This document shows, piece by piece, positions 31,231 to 38,920 of a DNA stretch of 39,658 nucleotides. The translations under genes were made by a program, and so were the position numbers. This DNA is from DATAEK01 sp036258055 (GTDB taxonomy: Bacteria > Acidobacteriota > Vicinamibacteria > Vicinamibacterales > 2-12-FULL-66-21), in the NCBI GenBank assembly GCA_036258055.1, contig DATAEK010000283.1:1-39658 (forward strand). Reading direction: 5' to 3'. A model generated the notes under the pieces. It worked only from the letters and a program-made list of their open reading frames with translations. It was not told the DNA's origin and ran no database searches. The number at the start of each line of letters is the position of its first letter. Position 1 is the stretch's first letter.

Positions 31231-33531
31231 TCAGAGCGGCAGATCGATAGTGAATACGCTGCCGCTCGGACTGTTGTCGGTCACCTCGATGCTGCCGCCA
31301 TGCTCGGCGATGATGCGGCGCACGATCGCGAGACCCAGGCCGCTGCCGCGGCGCTTGGTGGAATAGTACGGCATGAACAGCTTGTCGCGGTCGCCGGGCG
31401 AAATACCTGGGCCGTTATCCGCGACGACGATGCGCACGACCGCATTCGACGCGTCATGGCGTGTCTCGATTCGAATGGTGGGGGGTTCGCCGTTCTTGCG
31501 TGGCGCTGCCCCGCTGCCCCCGAGTGCCTCGACGGCGTTGTCCACCAGGTTGATGACGACGCGACGGATCTGTTCGACGTCCACCCGCACGGGCGGGAGG
31601 CCATCCGCAAACTGCTGATCGATGCGGATCTCTCGGAAGAGTCCGTTGTAGAGCACGAGCGTCTCGCTCAGCACGGCGTTCAAATCCGCGGGAACCGCGC
31701 GCGGCGCCGGCATCCGCGCGAACTGCGCGAACTCGTCCACCAGCTCCTTCAGCGACTCGACCTCTCCGACGATGGTCGAGGTGCATTCCTCGACCAACTC
31801 GCGAGCGGCCGGCGGAGCGCTCGTGAAATGCCTCCGCATGCGCTCCGCGCACAACTGAATGGGGGTGAGCGGGTTCTTGATCTCATGGGCGAGCCGTCGT
31901 GCGACGTCCCGCCACGCGGCGACCCGCTGCGTTCTAATGAGCGGCGTGACGTCGTCGAACACCAGCACCGCCCCTTCGATGCTGCCATCCTCTGCCTGCA
32001 GCGCGGTTGCGGCGGCAGCGAGATGGAGCTCGCGCCCGTCGCGCGCCAGCGCGAACTCCTGAGCGCCCGGCTGGGGCTTTCCACCGCGGGCATGTCGCAG
32101 CAGCGTCTCCATCGGCCGAAGGTCCTCGCGATGGAACACCCTGTCGGCGTGCGCCCCAACCACGGTGCGATCGACGCCGAGGAGGCGGAGCGCGGCACCG
32201 TTGATCGTTTCGATCCGCCCGTTCGCGCCCAGGGAGATGACCCCCGTCGCGATCCGCTCGAGCACCGTCTCGATGTAACGGCGCCGTTCGTCGAGCTCGG
32301 CGTTCTTGCGTTCCAGGTCCTTTCGCGACAACTCCAGCTTGCGCTGCCCGGCTTCGAGACCGCCGGCCATCGAGTTGAAGGCTTCGACGAGCGAGCCGAA
32401 TTCGTCGCGGGTCTCGGGTTCGATACGGTGATCCAGATGCCCGGCACCGATTTCGCGCGCGCCCGCGGCCAGGCGCTGCACCGGCCGGGTGATGCGCTTC
32501 GCCAGGTACAAACCCATCCAGGTCGCACTGACCAGGATCAGCAGGGTCATCGTCAGAAAGAGCGACAGGTAGATGCCCTTCAACGGCCGCTGCAACACGC
32601 GCATCTGACTGTACGACTCGTAGGCCTCGGTGATGCGCCGCGAGTGCGAGGCGAGCTCGCCCGACAAGTGATCGCTGGCGATGATCACGCCGACGGGCCG
32701 GCCGCCGGCGTCCTTGACGAGCGTCCCCGCGCGCACGAGCTCGCTGCCGCCGACGAGCGGCTCGAGCGACTGCGGATCGCTCCCGCCGTTCAGCACGCGC
32801 GACGCCAGCAGATCAGCAGACGCGCGCACGTGACCGCGGGGCAGCGTCGGTGACTCGACTGACACCAGGGGTACGGCCTCGAGGTGCGACGCCGCATCGG
32901 TCTGGACTCGATACACCTCGACGAGCGACACCCGTCCCTGAGTCACCTCGGAAGCGATGGCACGCCGCACGCTCTCAGCGTCGGCTGAGGCGAGCACGCT
33001 CGTCGGGATGCTGCGTCCAATCCGGGCAGCGGTTTCGGCGACGCGCGCTTCGCGTTCGCCAATGTAGTCACCGGCGATCCGGTTCGCCGAGCGCAGCACC
33101 TCCTCGATGGGCGGGCTGAGGAACTTCTGTGTGCTGCTGCGAATCAGCTCGCTCCCGACGAGCAGCACGAGCACGGACGGCACAATCGTCAGCCCCAGCA
33201 TCGCCAGCACGAGCTTGGCGCGGAACCGCGAGAACGGCAGGCCGCGGCGGCGTTCGACTGCGAGCTTCACGATGTTGCGCGCGAGCACGAACACCAGCGC
33301 CACGAGCATCGTGAGGTCCGCGGCCGAGACCGCGTAGAGCACGACCTCGCTCAGGAAATCAGGGCTCAGCTCGGTCGAACGATCCGCGAGCGTCACCATC
33401 GCGACCAGCGCCGCGATCAGGAGAATGATGCCGAGAAGGACGAGGCGGGGGTTGTCGCGAAACGGCCGCCGTTCGCCGGTCGCCGGTCGGACGGGCAATC
33501 GGGGGCGAATGACGTCGCGCGCAAGGCTCAT
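31231..33531 (-). CDS. ntrY: Membrane histidine kinase, NtrY-like
   Basis: A 766-aa sensor kinase. About four hydrophobic segments are seen: three in the first 130 residues (LVLLGIILLIAALVAMVTL, VVLYAVSAADLTMLVALVFV, LVLAMLGLTIVPSVLVLLVG) and one near 325-345 before a HAMP domain (LAKRITRPVQRLAAGAREI). A periplasmic sensor region lies between. A PAS-like domain follows, then the dimerisation motif LAHEIKNPLTPIQL with the phospho-His, and the ATPase with NLVDNAVEAL, VADNGPGI and GSGLGLAIVRRI. Domain order and the adjacent sigma-54 regulator fit the NtrYX family. Signal unknown. Confidence 0.92.
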   Translation of the reverse strand: MSLARDVIRPRLPVRPATGERRPFRDNPRLVLLGIILLIAALVAMVTLADRSTELSPDFLSEVVLYAVSAADLTMLVALVFVLARNIVKLAVERRRGLPFSRFRAKLVLAMLGLTIVPSVLVLLVGSELIRSSTQKFLSPPIEEVLRSANRIAGDYIGEREARVAETAARIGRSIPTSVLASADAESVRRAIASEVTQGRVSLVEVYRVQTDAASHLEAVPLVSVESPTLPRGHVRASADLLASRVLNGGSDPQSLEPLVGGSELVRAGTLVKDAGGRPVGVIIASDHLSGELASHSRRITEAYESYSQMRVLQRPLKGIYLSLFLTMTLLILVSATWMGLYLAKRITRPVQRLAAGAREIGAGHLDHRIEPETRDEFGSLVEAFNSMAGGLEAGQRKLELSRKDLERKNAELDERRRYIETVLERIATGVISLGANGRIETINGAALRLLGVDRTVVGAHADRVFHREDLRPMETLLRHARGGKPQPGAQEFALARDGRELHLAAAATALQAEDGSIEGAVLVFDDVTPLIRTQRVAAWRDVARRLAHEIKNPLTPIQLCAERMRRHFTSAPPAARELVEECTSTIVGEVESLKELVDEFAQFARMPAPRAVPADLNAVLSETLVLYNGLFREIRIDQQFADGLPPVRVDVEQIRRVVINLVDNAVEALGGSGAAPRKNGEPPTIRIETRHDASNAVVRIVVADNGPGISPGDRDKLFMPYYSTKRRGSGLGLAIVRRIIAEHGGSIEVTDNSPSGSVFTIDLPL

Positions 33532-33560
33532 GCAGGGCTCTTACATATCGGGCTGGCGCG

Positions 33561-34100
33561 TCACTGAATGAACGTGAACTTCGCGAGGCCGGCGATTCCT
33601 CGCTCCCACGGCCAGACGAAGGCCGCGTTGCGCGGCATCGTGTGCGCACGCACGCGAAGGTAGTATTCGGCGTTGCGCTCGAGCAGGCCCGTATTGAACA
33701 GCGGCAGCTTGTCGAACGAGGTCAGCATCTCGCGCGCCGCGTCCTCGCGATCGACGGTGTCGGCACGTTCGATCCGGCCGTCTTCCTTGAGCGTGACGTG
33801 ATACCGCCGGGTCAGGTTGTCGTAGCGCACCGTGGCCATGACCGTCGCTGCCGCGATCGTTCGGTCGAGCCACATCGCCGAGGACCGCTTGAGCTCGATG
33901 TCGTAGACGAAGGTGATCGGCATGCCACTGTGAATCGCCGACCGGAGATCTTCGCCGAACTCGTCGTTCAGCCGGAAGGTGACCAGCACCCGGCCGTCAC
34001 GCGCGAGCGGCGTGACCTGGATGCCGGGACCCGCCCAGAGCGCGGCTGGGATCAGAAGGAGCAGCAGCGCCATCGCTGCCCAGAGACGCACCCGACTCAT
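33561..34100 (-). CDS. DUF4390 secreted/periplasmic protein
   Basis: A 179-aa protein with a signal peptide (basic start MSRVRLWAA, then a hydrophobic run ALLLLLIPAALWA, likely cut near residue 23-24). The mature part is mainly beta: VLVTFRLNDEFGEDLRSAIHSG, ITFVYDIELKR, TVRYDNLTRRYHVTL, YYLRVRAHTMP. This matches DUF4390 as I recall it, a family of unknown role that often neighbours NtrY-like kinases. ATG 34100 is two bases after the nrdR stop; the next gene ntrY follows after 29 bases. It may act in or near the sensor's periplasmic domain, by inference only. Confidence 0.8.
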   Translation of the reverse strand: MSRVRLWAAMALLLLLIPAALWAGPGIQVTPLARDGRVLVTFRLNDEFGEDLRSAIHSGMPITFVYDIELKRSSAMWLDRTIAAATVMATVRYDNLTRRYHVTLKEDGRIERADTVDREDAAREMLTSFDKLPLFNTGLLERNAEYYLRVRAHTMPRNAAFVWPWERGIAGLAKFTFIQ

Positions 34101-34102
34101 GT

Positions 34103-34561
34103 TTATTCCTTGGTGTTGAGCAGATCCTTCAACTCGGACATGAATTCGCCGATGTCGCGGAAATGCCGGTACACCGATGCGAACCGCACGTACGCCACTT
34201 TGTCCAGACGCCGGAGCTCGTTCATCACGAACGCGCCGACTTCCTCGGTGCTCATCTCACGCTCGGGCTTGTCCTGCAGCGCGGATTCGACACGATCCGC
34301 GATCGCCTCGAGCGACGCCACACTCACCGGGCGTTTTTCGCACGCTTTGAGCAGTCCGGCAAGCAGTTTCTGCCGCTCGAACCGCTCGCGGCTGCCGTCT
34401 TTCTTGATCACCATATACGGGATCTCGTCGATCCGCTCGTAGCTGGTGAACCGGCGCGCACAGCCGAGGCACTCTCGCCGCCGTCGAATGACTTCCCCTT
34501 CTTTGCTCTCGCGGGAGTCCACCACCTTGTCCCCAAGGTGGCCACAATACGGACACTTCAC
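34103..34561 (-). CDS. nrdR: Transcriptional repressor NrdR
   Basis: Senses ATP/dATP and represses ribonucleotide reductase genes. The 152-aa protein carries the zinc ribbon (Cys3, Cys6, Cys31, Cys34) with RRRRECLGCARRFTSYER, followed by the ATP-cone (VIKKDGSRERFERQKLLAGLLKAC and RFASVYRHFRDIGEFMSEL). GTG 34561 overlaps the preceding gene as GTGA. No ribonucleotide reductase gene or clear NrdR box pair is visible in this window. Confidence 0.96.
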   Translation of the reverse strand: MKCPYCGHLGDKVVDSRESKEGEVIRRRRECLGCARRFTSYERIDEIPYMVIKKDGSRERFERQKLLAGLLKACEKRPVSVASLEAIADRVESALQDKPEREMSTEEVGAFVMNELRRLDKVAYVRFASVYRHFRDIGEFMSELKDLLNTKE

Positions 34562-35730
34562 CGGGCGCTCCGCTTCCCGGGCGGCACCATCGCCGCCCGC
34601 CCGTCGCGCTCTGCTCTGGCATCGTAGCGCTGATTGCCGGCCGCAGGTGCGCCGGCTTTCATGGGACCCGATCCGGCTGCCCTGGCTCCCGCCTCGGTCG
34701 ACTGGTCTGCCGGCGGCGCCGGCGCGGACTCGGCCAGCTCACGGACACCGGTCAGCGTCAGCCCCTCGCTGAACATGAAGATCGCGCCGAGGATCGTCAC
34801 AGGTAAGAACGAAATGGCGTGCAGAACGAACGCGCCCCCAAGAGCACGGTCCGGTGGTGCGCCGAAAAACATCTGCACGGCAATCCGGTAGGCCGCGTGG
34901 AATCCGCCGATCGCGCCGGGCGTGGGCACCGCCACGCCGACCACGAGAATAGTCATGACCAGGAACGAAGCCGGATAGGGGAACGTAATATGAAATGCCC
35001 GCGACGTCAGCCAGATGCCGAGGGCAATCGACATCCAGAGCGGGACGGAGAGGACGAGCGCCACTACCAGCCGGCCGGGCTGCCGCATCACCGCCAGGCC
35101 CTGCGCGAACGTCTCCACGAACTTCGCCACCGCACGTGCGAGCCGTGCCGGCAGCACGCCTTCGATCTTGAGCGCGAGCCGTCCGAGCCGCTCCGGATGA
35201 CCGGCGAGCGCAAATAGCAAGGCCAAACCGATAACGGACGCCGCTCCGGCGAACGCGCCGCCGACTTTCACGCGCGCCAGGAGCGCAGGATCGCCGGTCA
35301 CGACACCAGGTGCGGCCGTGAAGACGAACGACGCGAATAGGAGCAGTACGACGACGAGGTCGAGCAGCCGCTCGAGCACGACTGTAGCAAAGGCCGCCGT
35401 GGCGCTGAGCCGCTCACGGCGCGCCAGCAAGTACGGCCGGATGACTTCGCCCGCGCGCGCCGGCAGCAGAAAGCTCGCGGCAAATCCGATTACCGTCGTC
35501 CGGAACGCCACGCTGAATCGTGTCGCACCAATCGGAGCGAGCAGTGACTGCCACCGCCACGCGCGCAGGGCGTACGTCGCGAAGGTCGCGACGAGCGCCA
35601 GCAGAAGCGGGACGGGTTCCGCGCGTCGGGTCTCGGCCAGCACACCGCCGAGATCCGCGTTGTGGAGCGAAAATGCCAGCAGGCCCGCCGTGAGCAGGAA
35701 GATCAGGACAGCACGAACTGGTCGCCGCAT
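34558..35730 (-). CDS. Flippase-like membrane protein (lysylphosphatidylglycerol synthase TM-region / UPF0104 family)
   Basis: A 390-aa integral membrane protein with about eight hydrophobic helices over residues 1-335. Diagnostic are ALRAWRWQSLL, FAASFLLPARAGEVIRPYLL, and VAVPTPGAIGGFHAAY in the second half. The C-terminal 55 residues are a disordered Ala/Gly/Pro tail. The family comprises the membrane part of MprF without the synthetase domain; in other members it moves lipids or acts with lipid-linked glycans. Substrate here is not known. It is the first gene of the operon; a TCTAAT at 35752-35747 (minus strand) is a possible -10 but no -35 is clear. Confidence 0.85.
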   Translation of the reverse strand: MRRPVRAVLIFLLTAGLLAFSLHNADLGGVLAETRRAEPVPLLLALVATFATYALRAWRWQSLLAPIGATRFSVAFRTTVIGFAASFLLPARAGEVIRPYLLARRERLSATAAFATVVLERLLDLVVVLLLFASFVFTAAPGVVTGDPALLARVKVGGAFAGAASVIGLALLFALAGHPERLGRLALKIEGVLPARLARAVAKFVETFAQGLAVMRQPGRLVVALVLSVPLWMSIALGIWLTSRAFHITFPYPASFLVMTILVVGVAVPTPGAIGGFHAAYRIAVQMFFGAPPDRALGGAFVLHAISFLPVTILGAIFMFSEGLTLTGVRELAESAPAPPADQSTEAGARAAGSGPMKAGAPAAGNQRYDARAERDGRAAMVPPGKRSAR

Positions 35731-35894
35731 GTGCAGGACAGTCGGGATTAGAATTCTGGAGACAGAGCGCGGGGTGACGAGGCCGGCCTGAGCCGTCCCC
35801 TTTCGGCGGTCTACCGCTCGCCAAGGCCGGCGGCCCCCGGGCCGCAGACCCGTCGAACCCCTGCGGACTGTACTACACGCACCACGCCAAGTCT
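35731..35894. other. Divergent non-coding interval
   Basis: 164 bases between the flippase-like gene and the DUF4097 gene. It contains a GC hairpin (GCGGCC 35830-35835, loop CCCG, GGCCGC 35840-35845) and an 8-base palindrome AGAATTCT at 35750. I find no convincing promoter for the plus-strand gene. Confidence 0.4.
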
Positions 35895-37043
35895 ATGGGA
35901 AAACGCGAGTTACTGCTCGTCGTCGGCTTCATCGTGGTCGGCGCGCTGGTCTATCAGCTCACCGCCCCGCCCGCGCAGGCCGGTGGGCAGAGCTTCTCGG
36001 CCTCACGCGTCATGGAATCGCTTCGAAGGGCGGTGCGGGGCAATCGGGCCACGACGGAGGTCACCAATCAAGCCACTTACCCGCTGGCAGCGGGCACCGA
36101 CGAGCTCCGCGTCACCCTCAACGCCGAATCGCTGACCATCACCGGCGAAGACCGCGACGACGTCGCGGCGGAGTTGCGGGTCTGGTCCAATGGCTACGAC
36201 GACGCCGAAGCCCAGGAGCTCGCCAAGGCGACTGTACTCAAGCCTGTCGAGGGCGCGGGCAGCCTGTCGATGGGCATTTTCTACCCACAAGCCGGCCGTC
36301 AACGGGCCAACGTCACATTGAAGGTTCCGAGCCGCCTCCGCATTCAGATTGCGTCGTATGGAGGCCGTCTGACGATCACCGGCGCGACCGACGTCGAGCT
36401 GCTGAACACCCGCGGCGAGGCGGAGGTCAAGGGGATCAGCGGTCGCGTTTCTGGAACGCACCGCAACGGCGAGGTCAAGATCGAAGACGTCGGATCACTG
36501 AAGCTGACGACCCGCGGAACGGACGTGCGCGTGGCCAACGTTCACGGCGCCGCGACGATCCAGACACAGGCCGGCGAGCTGCGAGGTTCGGCGATCGACG
36601 GCCCGCTCGACGTCGATGCGAATGCCACCGACATCACCTTCGAGCAACTCGAGAAAGCGAAGGGGCCGATTCGAGTTACCGCGGTAGCCGGGTCGATCAC
36701 GATGCGCGGCGTGGCCAGTGATGTCCGCATCGACTCGCGCAACGCCGAAGTCGAGGTCGTGATGGACAAAGCGGCGCCGCTCGCCATCTACAACGAAGGC
36801 AACGATCCGATCACGGTCACGCCTCCCTCGACCGGCTACGAGCTCGATCTCCTCGCCACGACCGGCGGCCGCATCCGGCTGCCCGACGGCGTGCTCGAAG
36901 TCAAATCGGATCACTCCGAGGAACGCGCGGCCGGCGCCGTGCACGGCGGCGGTCCGACGATCACGCTTCGCGCCAACCGCGGCGACATCGTCGTGCGAAC
37001 TCCAGACGCGCCGAAGCACGAGGGATCGGGCGCGCAGCGATGA
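35895..37043 (+). CDS. DUF4097-type beta-repeat protein, membrane-anchored or secreted
   Basis: A 382-aa protein. Residues 5-22 are a hydrophobic anchor or signal (LLLVVGFIVVGALVYQL). From about 70 on it is built of short repeating beta strands (LRVTLNAESLTITGEDR, LRIQIASYGGRLTITGATDVEL, AATIQTQAGELRGSAIDG, IRVTAVAGSITMRG), the pattern of DUF4097 putative adhesin domains, which fold as a beta-solenoid. The final 60 residues include a charged, disordered stretch. It probably lies in the periplasm. Function unknown; adhesion is only the family label. The stop is 100 bases before purC. Confidence 0.8.
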   Translation: MGKRELLLVVGFIVVGALVYQLTAPPAQAGGQSFSASRVMESLRRAVRGNRATTEVTNQATYPLAAGTDELRVTLNAESLTITGEDRDDVAAELRVWSNGYDDAEAQELAKATVLKPVEGAGSLSMGIFYPQAGRQRANVTLKVPSRLRIQIASYGGRLTITGATDVELLNTRGEAEVKGISGRVSGTHRNGEVKIEDVGSLKLTTRGTDVRVANVHGAATIQTQAGELRGSAIDGPLDVDANATDITFEQLEKAKGPIRVTAVAGSITMRGVASDVRIDSRNAEVEVVMDKAAPLAIYNEGNDPITVTPPSTGYELDLLATTGGRIRLPDGVLEVKSDHSEERAAGAVHGGGPTITLRANRGDIVVRTPDAPKHEGSGAQR

Positions 37044-37092
37044 CGTCGGCGGCGGGCGACGCGCGCGCGCCGATCGCAGCCCTCGATCGTTA

Positions 37093-37121
37093 TTGACTCG
37101 CCTCGCGTCGATCGATAAGCT
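37093..37121 (+). promoter_or_regulatory. Promoter of purC
   Basis: TTGACT (37093-37098), 17-base spacer, TAAGCT (37116-37121). The predicted transcription start near 37128 leaves a short leader with GAGG before the GTG at 37144. This location also argues against an upstream TTG start for purC, since that TTG is the -35 box. Confidence 0.6.
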
Positions 37122-37143
37122 CACATTTTTTCGCGAGGCCATC

Positions 37144-38055
37144 GTGATCTCTACCGCCCCCCTGCTCGAAACATCCCTTCAAGGTCTGACCCTGCATCGC
37201 CGCGGCAAGGTGCGGGACGTGTACGAGGTCGGCGACGCGCTGCTCATCGTCGCGACCGATCGCATCTCGGCGTTCGACTACGTGCTCGGCTCCGGCATTC
37301 CCGACAAGGGGAAAGTGCTGACGCAGTTGTCAGGATTCTGGTTCGAGCGAATGGGCGACCTCGTACCGCATCATCTCCTCTCGATGGATCCGGAGGCGTA
37401 TCCGGAACCCGCGCGGCGGCACGCCGACGTGCTGCGCGGACGTTCGATGCTGGTGCGGCGCACGAATCCGGTACCGGTCGAATGTGTGGCGCGCGGTTAC
37501 CTGTCCGGATCGGGCTGGAAAGAGTACCAGCAGACTGGAGCAGTCTGCGGCGTGAAGCTGCCGTCAGGCCTCAGGGAATCCGACCGCCTGCCCGAGCCCA
37601 TCTTCACTCCGGCCACGAAAGAAGACAGCGGTCACGACATCAATATCAGCGAGGAGCAGGCGGGACGGCTCATCGGAACCAGTCTCGTCGCGCGATTGAA
37701 AGCGCTGACGCTCGAAATCTATCGACGCGGCGCGACTCACGCGGAGTCGAAGGGGATCATCGTCGCGGACACGAAGTTCGAGTTCGGGCTGGTAGGCGAC
37801 GGCGATCCGGCACGCGACGTCGTGCTCATCGACGAAGTCCTCACGCCGGACGCATCGCGGTTCTGGCCGCGTGCCGAATACGAGCCCGGACACGGCCAGC
37901 CAAGCTTCGACAAGCAATTCGTCCGCGACTACCTGGAACAGATCCGCTGGAACAAGCAGCCACCGGTCCCATCGCTGCCCGATGACGTCATTCGCCGGAC
38001 GCACGACAAATACGTCGACGCGTTCCGCCTGCTGTCTGGCCGCGAGCTGCAGTAG
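37144..38055 (+). CDS. purC: Phosphoribosylaminoimidazole-succinocarboxamide synthase (SAICAR synthetase)
   Basis: Joins aspartate to CAIR in de novo purine synthesis. The 303-aa protein is the longer bacterial/eukaryotic-type version, with GKVRDVYEVGD (21-31), ATDRISAFDYVL (37-48), GRSMLVRRTNPVPVECVARGY, SGHDINISEEQA, and DTKFEFGLVGD followed by the aspartate-rich LIDEVLTPDASRFW. GTG 37144 follows a GAGG site; its promoter lies immediately upstream. The Fis-like gene starts five bases after its stop. Confidence 0.96.
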   Translation: MISTAPLLETSLQGLTLHRRGKVRDVYEVGDALLIVATDRISAFDYVLGSGIPDKGKVLTQLSGFWFERMGDLVPHHLLSMDPEAYPEPARRHADVLRGRSMLVRRTNPVPVECVARGYLSGSGWKEYQQTGAVCGVKLPSGLRESDRLPEPIFTPATKEDSGHDINISEEQAGRLIGTSLVARLKALTLEIYRRGATHAESKGIIVADTKFEFGLVGDGDPARDVVLIDEVLTPDASRFWPRAEYEPGHGQPSFDKQFVRDYLEQIRWNKQPPVPSLPDDVIRRTHDKYVDAFRLLSGRELQ

Positions 38056-38060
38056 CCGCC

Positions 38061-38267
38061 GTGCGGGACCAGCTCGAAAAACTCGTCCAGGAAATGCTCG
38101 AACGAGGCGTGCTGTACGACGATGCGCGCCGCGAGTTCGAGAAGGTCTTCCTCACCCGGGCGCTCCAGCGGACCAAGGGGAGCGTCGGGGACGCGGCTGA
38201 GCTTCTGGGGCTCCACCGCAACACCGTGGCGCGAAAAATGGCCGAATACCGCCTGAAACGGGGCTGA
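38061..38267 (+). CDS. Minimal Fis-like helix-turn-helix protein
   Basis: A 68-aa protein made of an N-terminal helix (RDQLEKLVQEMLERGVLYDDA) and a Fis/HTH_8 DNA-binding domain (FEKVFLTRALQRTKGSVGDAAELLGLHRNTVARKM), equivalent to the C-terminal tail of NtrC-type activators but without receiver or AAA+ domains. It starts at GTG 38061, five bases after purC, so is probably co-transcribed. Such small proteins can act as nucleoid-type or local regulators; target unknown. Confidence 0.8.
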   Translation: MRDQLEKLVQEMLERGVLYDDARREFEKVFLTRALQRTKGSVGDAAELLGLHRNTVARKMAEYRLKRG

Positions 38268-38276
38268 TCGGCCGCG

Positions 38277-38292
38277 GGCCGGCTGAAGCCGG
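38277..38292 (+). repeat. Short hairpin repeat, copy 1
   Basis: GGCCGGCTGAAGC (38277-38289) recurs exactly at 38881-38893. Here CCGGC and GCCGG pair around a TGAA loop. Located just after the Fis-like gene, it may serve as a weak transcription end, though no T run follows. Confidence 0.5.
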
Positions 38293-38327
38293 ACACCACC
38301 GGCGGAAGCCGAGCGCTACAGACCTCA

Positions 38328-38354
38328 TTAGCACTCTCCCCTATTGACTGCTTG
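38328..38354 (+). promoter_or_regulatory. Degenerate upstream CIRCE element (HrcA operator)
   Basis: Left half TTAGCACTC is a perfect CIRCE half-site; after exactly nine bases comes GACTGCTTG, which matches the right half GAGTGCTAA in six of nine positions. Its last three bases are the start of the -35 box. Start-to-start distance to the main CIRCE is 54 bases. Confidence 0.55.
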
Positions 38355-38382
38355 ACAGACCCGCGGCGGCTTCCTATACAAT
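38352..38382 (+). promoter_or_regulatory. groES promoter
   Basis: TTGACA (38352-38357), 17-base spacer, TATACA (38375-38380; TACAAT two bases on is an alternative -10). A near-consensus sigma-70 promoter. The start of transcription falls inside the main CIRCE, about 115 bases before the groES ATG. Confidence 0.8.
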
Positions 38383-38408
38383 TAGCAGTCGTTCGCGCCG
38401 AGTGCTAA
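38382..38408 (+). promoter_or_regulatory. CIRCE element (HrcA operator) of groESL
   Basis: TTAGCAGTC, nine bases, GAGTGCTAA: the standard inverted repeat with one substitution in the left half. HrcA bound here would block RNA polymerase in the absence of heat stress. The hrcA gene is not in the window. Confidence 0.9.
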
Positions 38409-38505
38409 GGCGCAGAGCGGCCCGGCTTCATCTGGATACCAGGATTCACCCGGGGTTGATTCAACACCCGCTCAACACTCAAAACACACGTGGAGTGAGA
38501 TTGCC

Positions 38506-38817
38506 ATGGCAGCTACGCAGACGACCGTCCGGATCCGTCCCTTGCACGATCGCGTGATCGTGCAGCGCCTCGAAGAAGGGGAACAGAAAGTCGGCGGAAT
38601 CATCATCCCCGACACCGCCAAGGAAAAGCCGCAGCAGGGCAAGGTCATCGCTGTCGGTAAAGGCAAGGTCGAGAAGGACGGCAAGGTCACGCCGCTCGAC
38701 GTCAAGGAAGGCGACACGGTGCTCTTCGGCAAGTACTCCGGCCAGGAGATCAAGCTCGATGGCGAGGAGTACCTGATCATGCGCGAGGAAGAAATCCTCG
38801 GCGTTATTGCCCAGTAG
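38506..38817 (+). CDS. groES: Co-chaperonin GroES
   Basis: A 103-aa heptameric lid for GroEL. Family landmarks: IRPLHDRVIVQRLEEGEQKVGG, the mobile-loop hydrophobic GGIIIPDTAKEKPQQG, KEGDTVLFGKYSGQEI, and YLIMREEEILGVI. A GGAG site lies ten bases before ATG 38506. Controlled by the CIRCE operators upstream. Normal length, no anomaly. Confidence 0.97.
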   Translation: MAATQTTVRIRPLHDRVIVQRLEEGEQKVGGIIIPDTAKEKPQQGKVIAVGKGKVEKDGKVTPLDVKEGDTVLFGKYSGQEIKLDGEEYLIMREEEILGVIAQ

Positions 38818-38833
38818 GTTCGCGAGGAATGGC

Positions 38834-38857
38834 GCGGCCCGATCGAGTGCGGGCCGC
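38834..38857 (+). other. Hairpin in the groES-groEL spacer
   Basis: GCGGCCCG (38834-38841) and CGGGCCGC (38850-38857) form a perfect 8-bp stem with an eight-base loop, 17 bases after the groES stop. The following bases are TGAAAA rather than a T run, so it may set mRNA stability or processing between groES and groEL rather than terminate. Confidence 0.55.
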
Positions 38858-38880
38858 TGAAAACCGGTGACAACGGTAGA

Positions 38881-38898
38881 GGCCGGCTGAAGCTGGCC
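38881..38898 (+). repeat. Short hairpin repeat, copy 2
   Basis: Shares the 13-base core GGCCGGCTGAAGC with 38277-38289. GGCCGGC pairs with GCTGGCC (one G-U) around TGAA. Located 23 bases before the groEL ATG. Confidence 0.5.
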
Positions 38899-38920
38899 CT
38901 CAGACGGAGATCAACAAGTT

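Noticed and set aside
31300..32853. 517-codon plus-strand frame opposite the ntrY-like gene
   Set aside because: Antisense to conserved kinase motifs and without recognisable protein features.
38834..38857. Rho-independent terminator between groES and groEL
   Set aside because: The stem is strong but no T run follows, and groEL is expected on the same transcript.
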